Origin: Pseudomonas capeferrum
GTDB taxonomy: Bacteria; Pseudomonadota; Gammaproteobacteria; Pseudomonadales; Pseudomonadaceae
Length of the DNA stretch: 64,000 bases
Reading direction: 5' to 3'
Assembly: GCF_013523055.1 (NCBI RefSeq)
Contig: NZ_JAAMQM010000013.1
Span: 124,001-188,000 of the forward strand
Position numbers and translations under genes: made by a program. Below the pieces are notes generated by a model. The model made no database searches and was not told where the DNA came from. It saw nothing but the letters and a program-made list of their open reading frames with translations. How positions within the stretch are numbered: the first letter of the stretch is position 1; the number at the start of each line of letters is the position of its first letter. This document shows positions 56,509 to 64,000 of this stretch, in pieces.

Positions 56509-56706
56509 GGTCGGAAACTCCAGGTGACGCTGGTTTCGAACAGGCTGGAGCGATTGCTGTCGCCGCATATTCGCTTCGCGGCGTCGCCGGGCAGGGCCAT
56601 GCTGTACAGCGCGCTGACTTCGCCGTGACCGCAGCCTTCGGCAGCTGCTACAGGATTGTCTGGCTTGCGAGCGAGCCGTTGAGGAACGGATTTGCGTAAC
56701 CCCGGG

Positions 56707-57735
56707 TCAATGACGGACCTGGGAGCGGTATTGCGACGGCGTGCAACCGCTCCAGCGTTGGAACGCCCGGCGGAAGGCTGCCGGCTCGCTGAACCCCAAA
56801 TCCTGGGCCACCCGCGTGATCGGCACCTGGCGCAACAGCAATTCCTGGGCGCGCTGGTACCGCGCCTCGCCCAGCAATTCATGAAAGCTGGTACCGGCGG
56901 CACGCAGGTGGCGCTGCAAGGTCTTGCTGGAGCAGGCCATGGAGGCCGCAATGTTGGTCAGCGAGGGCGAGGTGTCGAACCGCGCGCAGATGGCCGAGCG
57001 CACGTTGGCGAGAAAGTCCCGCGGGCTTTCCAGCCGCGACTGCAAGGTGGAACAGCGCGCCTTCATTTCCCGGTGGGAAACGGCATGGGCGCATGGCAGC
57101 GGATAGTCCAGCCAGCGTGCATCGAATGACAGGCTGTTGGGCTTTGAGGGATCGAACCGGACGGGGCAACTGAAATGCGCTTCATACGACCTGGCCACCG
57201 GCTGATCGATAGCGTTGAAGTTGACCCCCAACACCGGCAAGGGCCGATACAGCAAATCGGCGATGACACTCTGCAAGGCCGTCAGGCAAAACTCGATCGC
57301 CAGCCGGTGCAGCTTGTCCTCCATGGCGAAATTGGCGCTGACGGTCAACGACGCCACACCCTGCTCCTGCTCCAGGCCCAGGCTGAAACCAGTACCCAAT
57401 GGCAGCGGGTAGTCAAAAAACAAGGCCAGCGCGGCGCGCAAATCGCTGCTCGAGAGCAAGGTGAATCCGAAGATGCCATAGGCGGCCAGGCGGCAGCGGC
57501 TGCCCAATTCCAGCCCCAGATGCCTGGCGCCGGTCAGGCGCAAGGCGTTGCGCAGGATCATCAACTCTTCGGCTGGAGTAATCAGCTTGTCGGGATCTTC
57601 CAGATCCTGAGGCAGGACCTCGGTACCCGCCAGCAGGCTGGCGGTGCCATGCCCCAACCCGCTGGTATAGGCGTCGACCAGTGCAATGAAGTGCAAGGTG
57701 GCCAGTCGGTCGATGTCATCACAAAGCGTCGGCAT
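56707..57735 (-). CDS. AraC-family regulator with arabinose-binding-like N-domain (OruR-like)
   Basis: 342 aa. N-terminal 190-residue domain of the type found in OruR/GliR-like regulators (GLELGSRCRLAAYGIFGFTL then LSSSDLRAALALFFDY). C-terminal AraC helices: SLTNIAASMACSSKTLQRHL then RAAGTSFHELLGEARY, and ITRVAQDLGFSEPAAFRRAF then QRWSGCTPSQYR. A perfect copy of the motif TGCTCACCTGTTGGGG sits 56 bases upstream of its own ATG, so it is the best candidate for the protein that reads this motif, with autoregulation. It lies 297 bases upstream of the PhyH gene on the same strand. Confidence 0.88.
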   Translation of the reverse strand: MPTLCDDIDRLATLHFIALVDAYTSGLGHGTASLLAGTEVLPQDLEDPDKLITPAEELMILRNALRLTGARHLGLELGSRCRLAAYGIFGFTLLSSSDLRAALALFFDYPLPLGTGFSLGLEQEQGVASLTVSANFAMEDKLHRLAIEFCLTALQSVIADLLYRPLPVLGVNFNAIDQPVARSYEAHFSCPVRFDPSKPNSLSFDARWLDYPLPCAHAVSHREMKARCSTLQSRLESPRDFLANVRSAICARFDTSPSLTNIAASMACSSKTLQRHLRAAGTSFHELLGEARYQRAQELLLRQVPITRVAQDLGFSEPAAFRRAFQRWSGCTPSQYRSQVRH

Positions 57736-57790
57736 GGGTCACTCGTCCACTCGATGGGTTCGCCACAGAGCTTAAAGCCCTGCCGAGCCA

Positions 57791-57814
57791 CCCCAACAGG
57801 TGAGCAATGACCTA
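57791..57814 (-). promoter_or_regulatory. Regulon motif, copy B (AraC gene)
   Basis: Minus strand TAGGTC-N3-GCTCACCTGTTGGGG. Its 16-base core TGCTCACCTGTTGGGG is identical to copy E before the aminotransferase gene 6 kb away. Confidence 0.65.
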
Positions 57815-57836
57815 AAAACGCAGGCGGGGTGGCCGC

Positions 57837-58478
57837 TTAGCCAGCACGGATCATGGTCAGCCACATCTGCAGCATGGTCGCCAGGGTTTCTTCCCACTGT
57901 TGCTCCAGGGCGCCGACTTGCTTGTTGTAGAACAGCAGACCTTCTATTTGCGACGCGATAAGCGTGGCGAAGATCTCCGAGCGCGGCACCGGCAACTGCG
58001 GGTTGACCTCGCGGATCAGGTTGGCCAGCGCCCGGCAGAATTCGCCGTAGATGGTCTTGAGATGGTCACCGATGGCTTTGTCATGTTCAGCCAAGGCCCA
58101 GCTCTGGAATGAAAACGATGCGATCCAGGGGTCGAGCGTCGCGGTCATGTCCTGGGAGATCACTTCGATCAACCGTTGCTCGGGCGTCATCGCCGTGTCT
58201 TCGGCAATCTCGACGAACTGGGTGACGAACACCTCGATCTTCGCCCGGATCATGGCCAGCAGCAGGTTTTCCGTGGTGCCACAGTAGTGCTGCAGGTTGC
58301 TCAGGCTGATGCCCATCTCGCCGGCCACGCGGCGCGCTGAAAATTGCGCGTAGCCATCGCGTACGAACAGCATGGCGGCCGTCTCGATAATCTCTTCGAT
58401 GCGTTGGACACGTTTCTTTTCACGGGGGCTTGCTGTCCTCTCGAAAAGCAACTCGGCCCGTGAGGAACCACTAAACAT
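57837..58478 (-). CDS. TetR-family regulator
   Basis: 213 aa. Helix-turn-helix: RVQRIEEIIETAAMLFVRDG then YAQFSARRVAGEMGISLSNLQHYCGTTENLL. The C-terminal domain (TALDPW-like TATLDPWIASFSFQSWALAE) is helical, resembling regulators of fatty or acyl compound metabolism. Start at ATG 58478 (GGAG 9 bases upstream). Divergent from the second AraC gene; a double palindromic operator overlaps the promoter of that gene, so it probably represses it. Confidence 0.85.
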   Translation of the reverse strand: MFSGSSRAELLFERTASPREKKRVQRIEEIIETAAMLFVRDGYAQFSARRVAGEMGISLSNLQHYCGTTENLLLAMIRAKIEVFVTQFVEIAEDTAMTPEQRLIEVISQDMTATLDPWIASFSFQSWALAEHDKAIGDHLKTIYGEFCRALANLIREVNPQLPVPRSEIFATLIASQIEGLLFYNKQVGALEQQWEETLATMLQMWLTMIRAG

Positions 58479-58604
58479 CGCACAATGCTCCAAAGCGAGT
58501 ATTTCCTGTTTGCAGCATGCCTGTGAGCTGCGCCACCACGCAATCCTGGTACGCCCACTGCGGCCCGACCTGCCGCAACTGCCACGGTATTGTCACGAAG
58601 ATCC

Positions 58605-58647
58605 TTGACTTAGGTCGCATGACCGTATCTTATAGGTCGTGCGACCT
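58605..58647 (+). promoter_or_regulatory. Sigma-70 promoter overlapped by a double TetR-type operator
   Basis: TTGACT (58605) - 17 bases - TCTTAT (58628) on the plus strand. AGGTCGCATGACC (58612-58624) and GGTCGTGCGACCT (58635-58647) are inverse copies of each other with one mismatch and each is itself palindromic; one covers the spacer, the other the start point. The gap 58648-58807 to the AraC start is otherwise featureless. Confidence 0.7.
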
Positions 58648-58807
58648 TTAATCAAATCAAGGCGCCAAGCCACAAGAGCGAATCATCGCCATGCTTGCGC
58701 GGTACCCCCCCCCTGCTTTCGCCCCCCGGCCTGCCATAACCGAGTGAAACCGTATATTTCCAGCCTGGCGCTGGAGTTGCGTGTGGCAAGCCGATGAGGG
58801 CCGTGAG

Positions 58808-59887
58808 ATGGTATCTGTAGACGCATCACCCATAACCGCGCAAGACAAGGTGTTCTCCACCGCCGAGTGGCAAGCGCTGCATGCTCGATATGCTGCCCCG
58901 GACGCCGTGCCTGAAACGCCCTTCACTCGCCTTTCCCTGGCCCAGTGGCTGGAAACCCTAACTAGCGCCTGCCAGCAGCATGCCGATCCGCTGCTGGCCC
59001 TGCGTGTTGGGCAGGGCATGCACCTGACGGCGTACGGCATGGTGGGGTTGGCCCTGCTGAGCAGCGCGACCCTGCGTGGCGCCCTGGAAGTGGCCAACCA
59101 GTTCGCAGTGCTGATGAACCTCAAGCACCGCCTGCACCTTGCGGTTGACGGTGAGTCAGCACACATTCTGCTGGCAGAGTCCTTTCCCCTGCTCGGGGCG
59201 GGCAGGCATTACTCGACGCTATTGGAGTCAGCCAAGATCCTGACGCTGCTGGGCGATATCCTGGGGCACGGCTTCAATGCCACCCAGGTCAACCTGAACC
59301 TGGCGGGCAGCGCCGATGACGCACAGGCCATTTCGCGCACCCTTGGAGCGCCCGCCTATCTCAACAGCAGCGAAAACCGTATTACCTTTCCCAGCGTGTT
59401 TGTCGATCAGCCGCTGCCGCAGTCCCATGCCATCACCCATCAGTCCTGCAAGGCGGTATGCCTGGACCAGATGAACGAACTCAGCCAGCGCTACGACCTG
59501 TGCTTCCAAGTACAGAAAATGCTGCTGGCCACCCCGGAGCGCATTCCAACGCTAACCGAAGTGGCCGCCCGCCTGCACCTGTCACCGCGCACCTTGCGCC
59601 GCAAGCTGGAGACCACTGACAGCTCCTACAACCAAATCCTGGAAGAGGTGCGAAAGAAGCTCGCGATCCGTTACCTGCTGGATACGCCGCTGACCACCGA
59701 GGCCATTTCGGAAAAGCTCAGCTACAGCGACGCGGCCAACTTTCGCCATGCATTCAAACGCTGGACCGGCACCGCACCGCGGGCATTCCGGGCGCAGTAC
59801 CGTGACAGTGACTGGGTGATGCCGGCGTTGCACACGTTGCCAGGAGCGGCGGATACGACCCGTTTTGCGAGCCCGTCGCAAGCCTGA
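58808..59887 (+). CDS. Second AraC-family regulator (OruR-like)
   Basis: 359 aa. N-terminal arabinose-binding-like domain (LRVGQGMHLTAYGMVGLALL then SSATLRGALEVANQFAVL) and C-terminal helices TLTEVAARLHLSPRTLRRKL and TTEAISEKLSYSDAANFRHA then FKRWTGTAPRAFRAQ. Distantly related to the first AraC protein. ATG 58808 chosen (GAGGGCCGTGAG upstream); a GTG at 58781 is an alternative. Expression seems under TetR control through the operator at 58612-58647. Its terminator is split by a MITE-like element. Confidence 0.85.
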   Translation: MVSVDASPITAQDKVFSTAEWQALHARYAAPDAVPETPFTRLSLAQWLETLTSACQQHADPLLALRVGQGMHLTAYGMVGLALLSSATLRGALEVANQFAVLMNLKHRLHLAVDGESAHILLAESFPLLGAGRHYSTLLESAKILTLLGDILGHGFNATQVNLNLAGSADDAQAISRTLGAPAYLNSSENRITFPSVFVDQPLPQSHAITHQSCKAVCLDQMNELSQRYDLCFQVQKMLLATPERIPTLTEVAARLHLSPRTLRRKLETTDSSYNQILEEVRKKLAIRYLLDTPLTTEAISEKLSYSDAANFRHAFKRWTGTAPRAFRAQYRDSDWVMPALHTLPGAADTTRFASPSQA

Positions 59888-59899
59888 GGTTCCTTCAAC

Positions 59900-60166
59900 A
59901 AAAAAGGCGTCCCAAGAGGATAATGCCAGTCAGTTAAGAAAATGTTCGGCTTTCTAATTTCAGAGAGGCTGATGGCCTATCGCGGGACAAGCCCGCTCGC
60001 CACCAGGCATATATCTTCGCTACAGCGCATACTGGTGGCGAGCGGGCTTGTCCCGCGATAGGCCATCAGCTTCTCTGAAGAAATTCGAGCCGAAGGCTGA
60101 GCGCCGGCATTTGAATCGACGACTTCCCTTAACTGACTGGCATTATCCCAAGAGGACGCCTTTTTC
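59900..60166. terminator. Bidirectional terminator split by the MITE-like element
   Basis: If one target copy and the element are removed, the sequence reads AAAAAGGCGTCC-CAAG-AGGACGCCTTTTT, a stem-loop between convergent genes. The halves are now at 59900-59912 and 60154-60166, separated by the insertion. Confidence 0.7.
59921..60145. mobile_element. 225-bp MITE-like element with IS4-like ends, carrying a REP pair
   Basis: The 18-base ends TAATGCCAGTCAGTTAAG (59921-59938) and its exact inverse (60128-60145) are perfect terminal inverted repeats. They are flanked by the 11-base direct repeat TCCCAAGAGGA (59910-59920 and 60146-60156), a target duplication. Inside is a BIME with 38-base arms (59969-60006, 60032-60069; CTGATGGCCTATCGCGGGAC...). 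No transposase. The ends and 11-base duplication resemble what I know of the IS4 group (inference). Confidence 0.85.
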
Positions 60167-60218
60167 TTGCCCGTAGCCGTTGCCGCCAGCGGAGCCTGCG
60201 GCAGCGGCTACCGGTCAC

Positions 60219-61694
60219 TTACAGCCCTACCGTGACCTTCTTCGCAGCCAACTGGGCCACATTGCGGTAGCCACCCCTCTCGCTCACCACCATTACCAGG
60301 CGCATGGCCAGGTAGTACGCCAGCACGCATGCCGCCAAGGTCGGCATGGTCGCCCCCACGTAGCGGAACGAGGCGCCAACCGCCAGGGTCAGCGGGTCAA
60401 ATAGGGTGAGGTACACCGCAGCGCCAAACACAATGGTACCCATGGCCACCCAGTTCACTCCGCCCCAATACCAGTAGGCACCGCTGGAGTTCTTGACGAA
60501 CAGGTGCGAAGGCACCACGGTCTGCCGGCGCAGCAACAGGTAATCCGTCAGCATCACCGCTGCCATCCCAGCGAAGATGGCGCTGTTGTAGGCCAACCAG
60601 TTCATCACATGGGCAATCAGCCATTGGGTATTGAAGGCCACCACCAAACCTGGCAACAGTAGCACCAGGATGATCATATCCCAGCGCATGCGGGCGAAGA
60701 AGCGGACCTGCTGCACCGAGACCCCGGCGAAGTAGAAGAAGCTGATCAGCGTACCCAGGTTGGCCAGCAGCAGCAGCGACACGATCACCGTGCCCAGGCC
60801 GTTGCCGGCGGTCTTGACCACCCACTCGGCAGGCTCGGTGGAACCGGTGGCCACGGCGGCCAGGGCGCCCACCGCCGTGGTAAACCCGGCACCGATCAAT
60901 CCCGCTCCCAGCAACGACGGCGTGATGACGTGCTTGCGCCTGCGAATCAGCCGCGCAATGCCGCCGAAGAACGGCACGCTGGTCAAGGCGTTGGAGGCAC
61001 CGAACTCCACGCCATAGGCCAGTTGCTGCAGGGGGTCATGGCTGTAGGCGAGCTTCGCATCGACATTGGTGTGCAGCAACGCACTCAGGCCGGTGTCGCG
61101 GGTGATCAGGTACAGCAATACACAGGCGATCACCAATACGGCGGGTGAGGTGTATCGGGTGAGCAGGGCTACCATGGCCGGGCCCTTGCGCAGCAGAATC
61201 CAAACCAGTGCCAGCATCAGCATAGAGACCAAGGCGACAAAGCCGTTGTCGATCTCGCCGCCGGGGTTGAACAGTATCTGCTGCAGGCGCCCGGCAGCCT
61301 GGCCGGTCATGGCAATCAGCACGAACGACCAGCCCAGGGTGGAGACCAAAATCAGCGCCAACAGCAACGCCGAGCCACGGGTACCCATGGAGCTTTTCGC
61401 CGCGTCGACCGGATCCACGCCATGGCGATAACAGATCATCCCGGCCGCCAGGTAGGTAGGCACCAGCCCGACGATCAGGCCGATCAGGTAACCGGCAATA
61501 CCGATGGAGGTATTACCGATAAAGGCGATCGAGGCCCCGAACAGGTAGTTGAAGCTGGCCGCACCGATGGCCATGCAGGCGGCCAACAGCGATCCGAAAT
61601 TACTGTAGAGCCGGTCAGTCCCCTGCACGGGCAACCGCCCGGCCAGGGACTCTCGCGACATTGCACTGCTCACATCCGCACCCGACTTGCTCAT
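60219..61694 (-). CDS. NCS1-family permease (cytosine/purine/hydantoin type)
   Basis: 491 aa inner-membrane transporter with about 12 hydrophobic segments. The N-terminus AASFNYLFGASIAFIGNTSI then GIAGYLIGLIVGLVPTYLAA and DPVDAAKSSMGTRGS, then FEFGASNALTSVPFFGG-like VEFGASNALTSVPFFGGIAR and AYWYWGGVNWVAMGT fit NCS1 cation symporters for nucleobases, hydantoins or related N-compounds. ATG 61694 has GGGGA 6-7 bases upstream. A copy of the regulon motif lies 60 bases upstream. A decayed paralogue lies just upstream at 62001-62545. Confidence 0.87.
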   Translation of the reverse strand: MSKSGADVSSAMSRESLAGRLPVQGTDRLYSNFGSLLAACMAIGAASFNYLFGASIAFIGNTSIGIAGYLIGLIVGLVPTYLAAGMICYRHGVDPVDAAKSSMGTRGSALLLALILVSTLGWSFVLIAMTGQAAGRLQQILFNPGGEIDNGFVALVSMLMLALVWILLRKGPAMVALLTRYTSPAVLVIACVLLYLITRDTGLSALLHTNVDAKLAYSHDPLQQLAYGVEFGASNALTSVPFFGGIARLIRRRKHVITPSLLGAGLIGAGFTTAVGALAAVATGSTEPAEWVVKTAGNGLGTVIVSLLLLANLGTLISFFYFAGVSVQQVRFFARMRWDMIILVLLLPGLVVAFNTQWLIAHVMNWLAYNSAIFAGMAAVMLTDYLLLRRQTVVPSHLFVKNSSGAYWYWGGVNWVAMGTIVFGAAVYLTLFDPLTLAVGASFRYVGATMPTLAACVLAYYLAMRLVMVVSERGGYRNVAQLAAKKVTVGL

Positions 61695-61753
61695 GGAATT
61701 CCCCTGCTGAAGCATTCACAACACAGGCTCGAATTATGCGGAGGCAGCTAGCG

Positions 61754-61776
61754 CCCAACAGGTGCGGCGCGGCCAA
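61754..61776 (-). promoter_or_regulatory. Regulon motif, copy C (NCS1 permease gene)
   Basis: Minus strand TTGGCC-N3-CCGCACCTGTTGGGC, 60 bases upstream of the permease ATG; close to copies B and E. Confidence 0.6.
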
Positions 61777-61800
61777 ATTACCGGTGATCGCACACAAACG

Positions 61801-61830
61801 AAAAAGCCCCGGCAGCAAGCCGGGGCCTTC
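61801..61830 (-). terminator. Terminator between NCS1 pseudogene and NCS1 gene
   Basis: GCCCCGGC-AGCAA-GCCGGGGC with flanking A and T-rich tails; it separates the degenerate upstream copy from the intact permease gene. Confidence 0.8.
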
Positions 61831-61862
61831 GTCCGAAACCAACCCTGTAACAGTGGCCGCCC

Positions 61863-61950
61863 TGTGGGAGCGGGTTCTACCCGCCAACACTACACCCGAT
61901 GCGCCTGACGGACCGCGATGCTCTTTTTCGCGGGCAGAGTCCGCTCCCAT
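61863..61950. repeat. REP pair (BIME)
   Basis: TGTGGGAGCGGGTTCTACCCG at the left and CGCGGGCAGAGTCCGCTCCC at the right form an inverted REP pair downstream of the pseudogene. Confidence 0.8.
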
Positions 61951-62000
61951 AAAAAAGACAGTTGCTCCCACGCCAAGGCAGTTGCTGCCACGGGGCATTC

Positions 62001-62545
62001 CTACAGGCCGACCGTCACCTTCTTCGCCCTCCACTGGGCAAGGTTGCGATACCCCCCTTCTCGCTCGTCGCGATCACCAGGCGCATGGCCGCGTAATACG
62101 CCACGATGCACCCGGTGGCCACGGCCGCCGGCGCGCCCACGGCGGTAGTGAAGCCTACGCCCACGATTCCCGCGTCCAGGAGGCACGGGGTGATCAAGTG
62201 CTTGCACTTGCGGATCAGCCAGGCGATGCCACCGAAGAATGGGACGATGGTCAGAGCATTGGAGGCGCCGAACTCTACTCCATAGACCAGTTGCAACAAC
62301 GGGTCGGTGGTGTAGGCCAGCTTCGCGTCGACATTGGGGTGCCATAGAGCCGAAAAGCTGGTTTCGCGGGTCACCAGGTAAAGCAGTACGGCTGCAATGA
62401 TCAGCACCGCCGGCGAGGTGTAGCGCGTCAGCATCGCGACCATGGCCGGGCCCTTTCTGAGCAGGACATCGGTACCAGGGGTCATCATCAGGCCGATCAT
62501 GTAGCCGGTGATACCGATGGCCTTATTGCCGATGAAACACGGTAG
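62001..62545 (-). pseudogene. Degenerate second NCS1 permease with internal deletions
   Basis: Pieces collinear with the intact permease: FIGNKAIGITGYMIGLM, then a jump to LLRKGPAMVAMLTRYTSPAV ... LAYTTDPLLQLVYGVEFGAS ... GVGFTTAVGAPAAVATG, another jump to IVAYYAAMRLVIATSEKGG, and a frameshift before YRNLAQWRAKKVTVGL and stop. Two large deletions and one frameshift; about 180 of 490 codons remain. Not functional. Confidence 0.88.
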
Positions 62546-62734
62546 AGGGCAGGAATTCTGGAAAGTCGTTGTTATAAGCGCTGCGGCGTCCCGGCAGGTT
62601 GGGCCCTTTCGAGCCCGGTCATCCGCTTCCATCGGACACTTCGATAGGCGCCGGCCACCATCGGCAAACAGGTGTGCAGGGGACACTTTGCGGGATATTG
62701 CCCTCCCTCTGTCACCCTGTCGTCGAGTGGTCGC

Positions 62735-63613
62735 TCAGTCGAGGCGACGGAACACTTCGTACACGGCCGGCAGCTCGTCCGCCTCATGGCCGCGGGCGGC
62801 GGTGGTGGCCACATAGTCAGCGAACAGCTCCAGCAGGCGCGAATCAACCCCAGTGCTCCTGGCACGCTTGAGCAGGGATTGCACGCCCAGCATGTGCACG
62901 TGAATCGACGCTTCATTGCCCGAATAGTCCTGGGCGTCGATGGCCTCGATACTGCGTTTCCAGGTGCTTTCGATCACCGGTTTGAAGGCACTCAGGGCGA
63001 TGCGGAAATCCTTGATGTCCACCTGCTCGGCCGCCAGCATCGACGCACTTTGCATCAGCGCGAAGGTATTGCCGTAGTACATCGTCAGCAGACTGCCGTC
63101 GAGCAGGTTGGCCGACGACGCCTTCGCTCCAACATAAGTCATGCGCCCGCCCAGCAGTGTCAGTGCTGCCTCATGACGCTCCCACACCGCCGCACTCCCG
63201 GACACCAGCAACATGCACTCAGGCCCGCCGACCTTGGTCGGGTAATCCATGATCGCTCCGTCCAGGTAGTCGACGCCAATCTCGGCGGCCCACTGGGCAC
63301 CCTGCTCGGCCTCCTTGCCGTCGCCGGTGGTGAATTGCACCACGGTCTTGCCTTTGAGCAGGGCGCTGACACTGCCCTGGTGGAACAAGGCGTTACTGGT
63401 GGCGTAGTCGGCCAGGCAGACAATGATCAGTTCCGATGCGCTGATCGCCGCCTCGAAGCTTGGCGCGGCGATGGCGCCCAGGGCGGCCAGCGGCTCGGCC
63501 TTGGCTGGCGAACGGTTCCACACCGTGACCTGGTGACCTGCGTTGATAAACGGCGGCACCAGGGCTGCCCCCATTTGGCCCAGACCGATGAACGTTACCT
63601 TTGAACCCTTCAT
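62735..63613 (-). CDS. Imine reductase-like NADPH-dependent dehydrogenase (6PGDH/beta-hydroxyacid DH fold)
   Basis: 292 aa. Rossmann domain VTFIGLGQMGAALVPPFINA then GHQVTVWNRSPAKAEPLAALGA near the start, QFTTGDGKEAEQGAQWA, and DGAIMDYPTKVGGPECMLLV then SGSAAVWERH, which is characteristic of the imine reductase branch rather than true hydroxyacid dehydrogenases. A C-terminal all-helical dimer domain follows. Start at ATG 63613 (AGAGGA 6 bases upstream); the ATG at 63619 overlaps the ribosome site. A regulon motif copy lies 77 bases upstream. Could reduce cyclic imines or carry out reductive amination; substrate unknown. Confidence 0.87.
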   Translation of the reverse strand: MKGSKVTFIGLGQMGAALVPPFINAGHQVTVWNRSPAKAEPLAALGAIAAPSFEAAISASELIIVCLADYATSNALFHQGSVSALLKGKTVVQFTTGDGKEAEQGAQWAAEIGVDYLDGAIMDYPTKVGGPECMLLVSGSAAVWERHEAALTLLGGRMTYVGAKASSANLLDGSLLTMYYGNTFALMQSASMLAAEQVDIKDFRIALSAFKPVIESTWKRSIEAIDAQDYSGNEASIHVHMLGVQSLLKRARSTGVDSRLLELFADYVATTAARGHEADELPAVYEVFRRLD

Positions 63614-63689
63614 GCCCATTCCTCTTTGCTGGAAAAGATGCGCGGCGTCCACCGCACGGCACGAAGACTGTAGGCATCCCACACCCGGC

Positions 63690-63711
63690 AAAAAAGGTGA
63701 GCGGCGGCCAA
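63690..63711 (-). promoter_or_regulatory. Regulon motif, copy D (imine-reductase-like gene)
   Basis: Minus strand TTGGCC-N3-GCTCACC-TTTTTT, 77 bases before the ATG, the same place as copy A relative to its gene, including the T6 run. Confidence 0.6.
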
Positions 63712-63774
63712 GAAAGTCGGCCATTCAGGACAGCGGCCCGGATCTACCCGCCGTGGCCGCATTGCCGCCGAAAC

Positions 63775-63798
63775 TTGGCCCCTGCTCACCTGTTGGGG
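63775..63798 (+). promoter_or_regulatory. Regulon motif, copy E (aminotransferase gene)
   Basis: Plus strand TTGGCC-N3-GCTCACCTGTTGGGG, about 91 bases before the aminotransferase ATG; core identical to copy B. Confidence 0.65.
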
Positions 63799-63889
63799 GC
63801 CGCCACCCCAGCCCTACCATGAGGCCAACAGCAATAACCAGGCGGGCCCCGGCCCGTATCTCCATCCCTTGGAAGAGAGAGAGCGAACC

Positions 63890-64000
63890 ATGAGCATTAT
63901 CCTGGCAGAACACACCATGCTGAACGACCCCGCCCACGTGCGGCTGCCCTTTGATCCTAAATACAATCACGGCTCGGCCTTCATCAACGGCACCTACGTG
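63890..64000 (+). CDS. Probable class IV (BCAT/D-amino-acid type) aminotransferase, 5' end only
   Basis: Only 37 codons are in the window. The start at 63890 follows GGAAGAGAGAGAG. The visible HGSAFINGTYV at the end resembles the G-x-A-F/Y-I-N/D-G-x-Y-V start of class IV aminotransferases, which use PLP. Divergent from the imine-reductase-like gene over a 276-base spacer that holds regulon motif copies D and E facing opposite ways. The assignment rests on a short N-terminus and on context. Confidence 0.55.
   Translation, partial: MSIILAEHTMLNDPAHVRLPFDPKYNHGSAFINGTYV

Overview
The window looks like a chromosomal segment of a Pseudomonas of the P. putida group. This is inferred from high GC, many 'GCGGGxxAAGCCCGC'-type REP/BIME elements, a membrane PQQ glucose dehydrogenase followed by an OprB porin, and typical Pseudomonas families (MHS permease, DUF808, FAN1/VRR-NUC, many LysR/AraC regulators). 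No rRNA, tRNA or CRISPR array was found.

Region 1 (1-39 kb) is mostly core-like. It starts with the 5' part of a giant secreted multicopper oxidase of the Mn(II)-oxidase kind behind a sigma-54 promoter. Then come mocA/xdhC molybdenum-cofactor accessory genes facing each other across a REP array, an MHS permease, a LysR regulator with an aldo/keto reductase, a cupin, a TonB siderophore receptor, gcd-oprB and a DUF808 membrane protein. A four-gene curli-like amyloid operon follows (20.8-26.4 kb): two related secreted proteins, a CsgB-like and a very long CsgA-like curlin. After it come dkgB, pgm, a FAN1 nuclease/iron-sulphur helicase operon, an unknown gene coupled to a MocR-type regulator, and a quinone oxidoreductase with a divergent LysR.

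Region 2 (39.3-55.5 kb) is an accessory scrapyard. It holds remnants of a mexT-mexEF-like efflux locus, an AraC/Baeyer-Villiger monooxygenase/hydrolase cassette, an SDR/SMP-30/LysR/DMT set, and decayed pieces of Tn4371/clc-like integrative conjugative elements (DUF2274, EexN, LysR, TraF, two relaxase C-termini). A DHA2 drug pump with its divergent TetR lies between the relaxase remnants.

Region 3 (55.5-64 kb) is a metabolic cluster of unknown purpose: PhyH-family dioxygenase, AraC, TetR, AraC, NCS1 permease (plus a degenerate second copy), imine-reductase-like dehydrogenase and a class IV aminotransferase cut by the window edge. Five copies of one conserved upstream motif (TTGGCC-N3-GCTCACC) precede five of these genes and mark them as a probable single regulon. 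A 225-bp MITE-like element with 18-bp perfect terminal inverted repeats and an 11-bp target duplication has split the terminator between the last AraC gene and the permease.

Most confident novelties: the shared regulon motif, the MITE that carries a REP pair, the amyloid operon without visible csgEFG, the sigma-54/IHF promoter of the multicopper oxidase, and a REP array that has repeatedly copied the 3' codons of xdhC.
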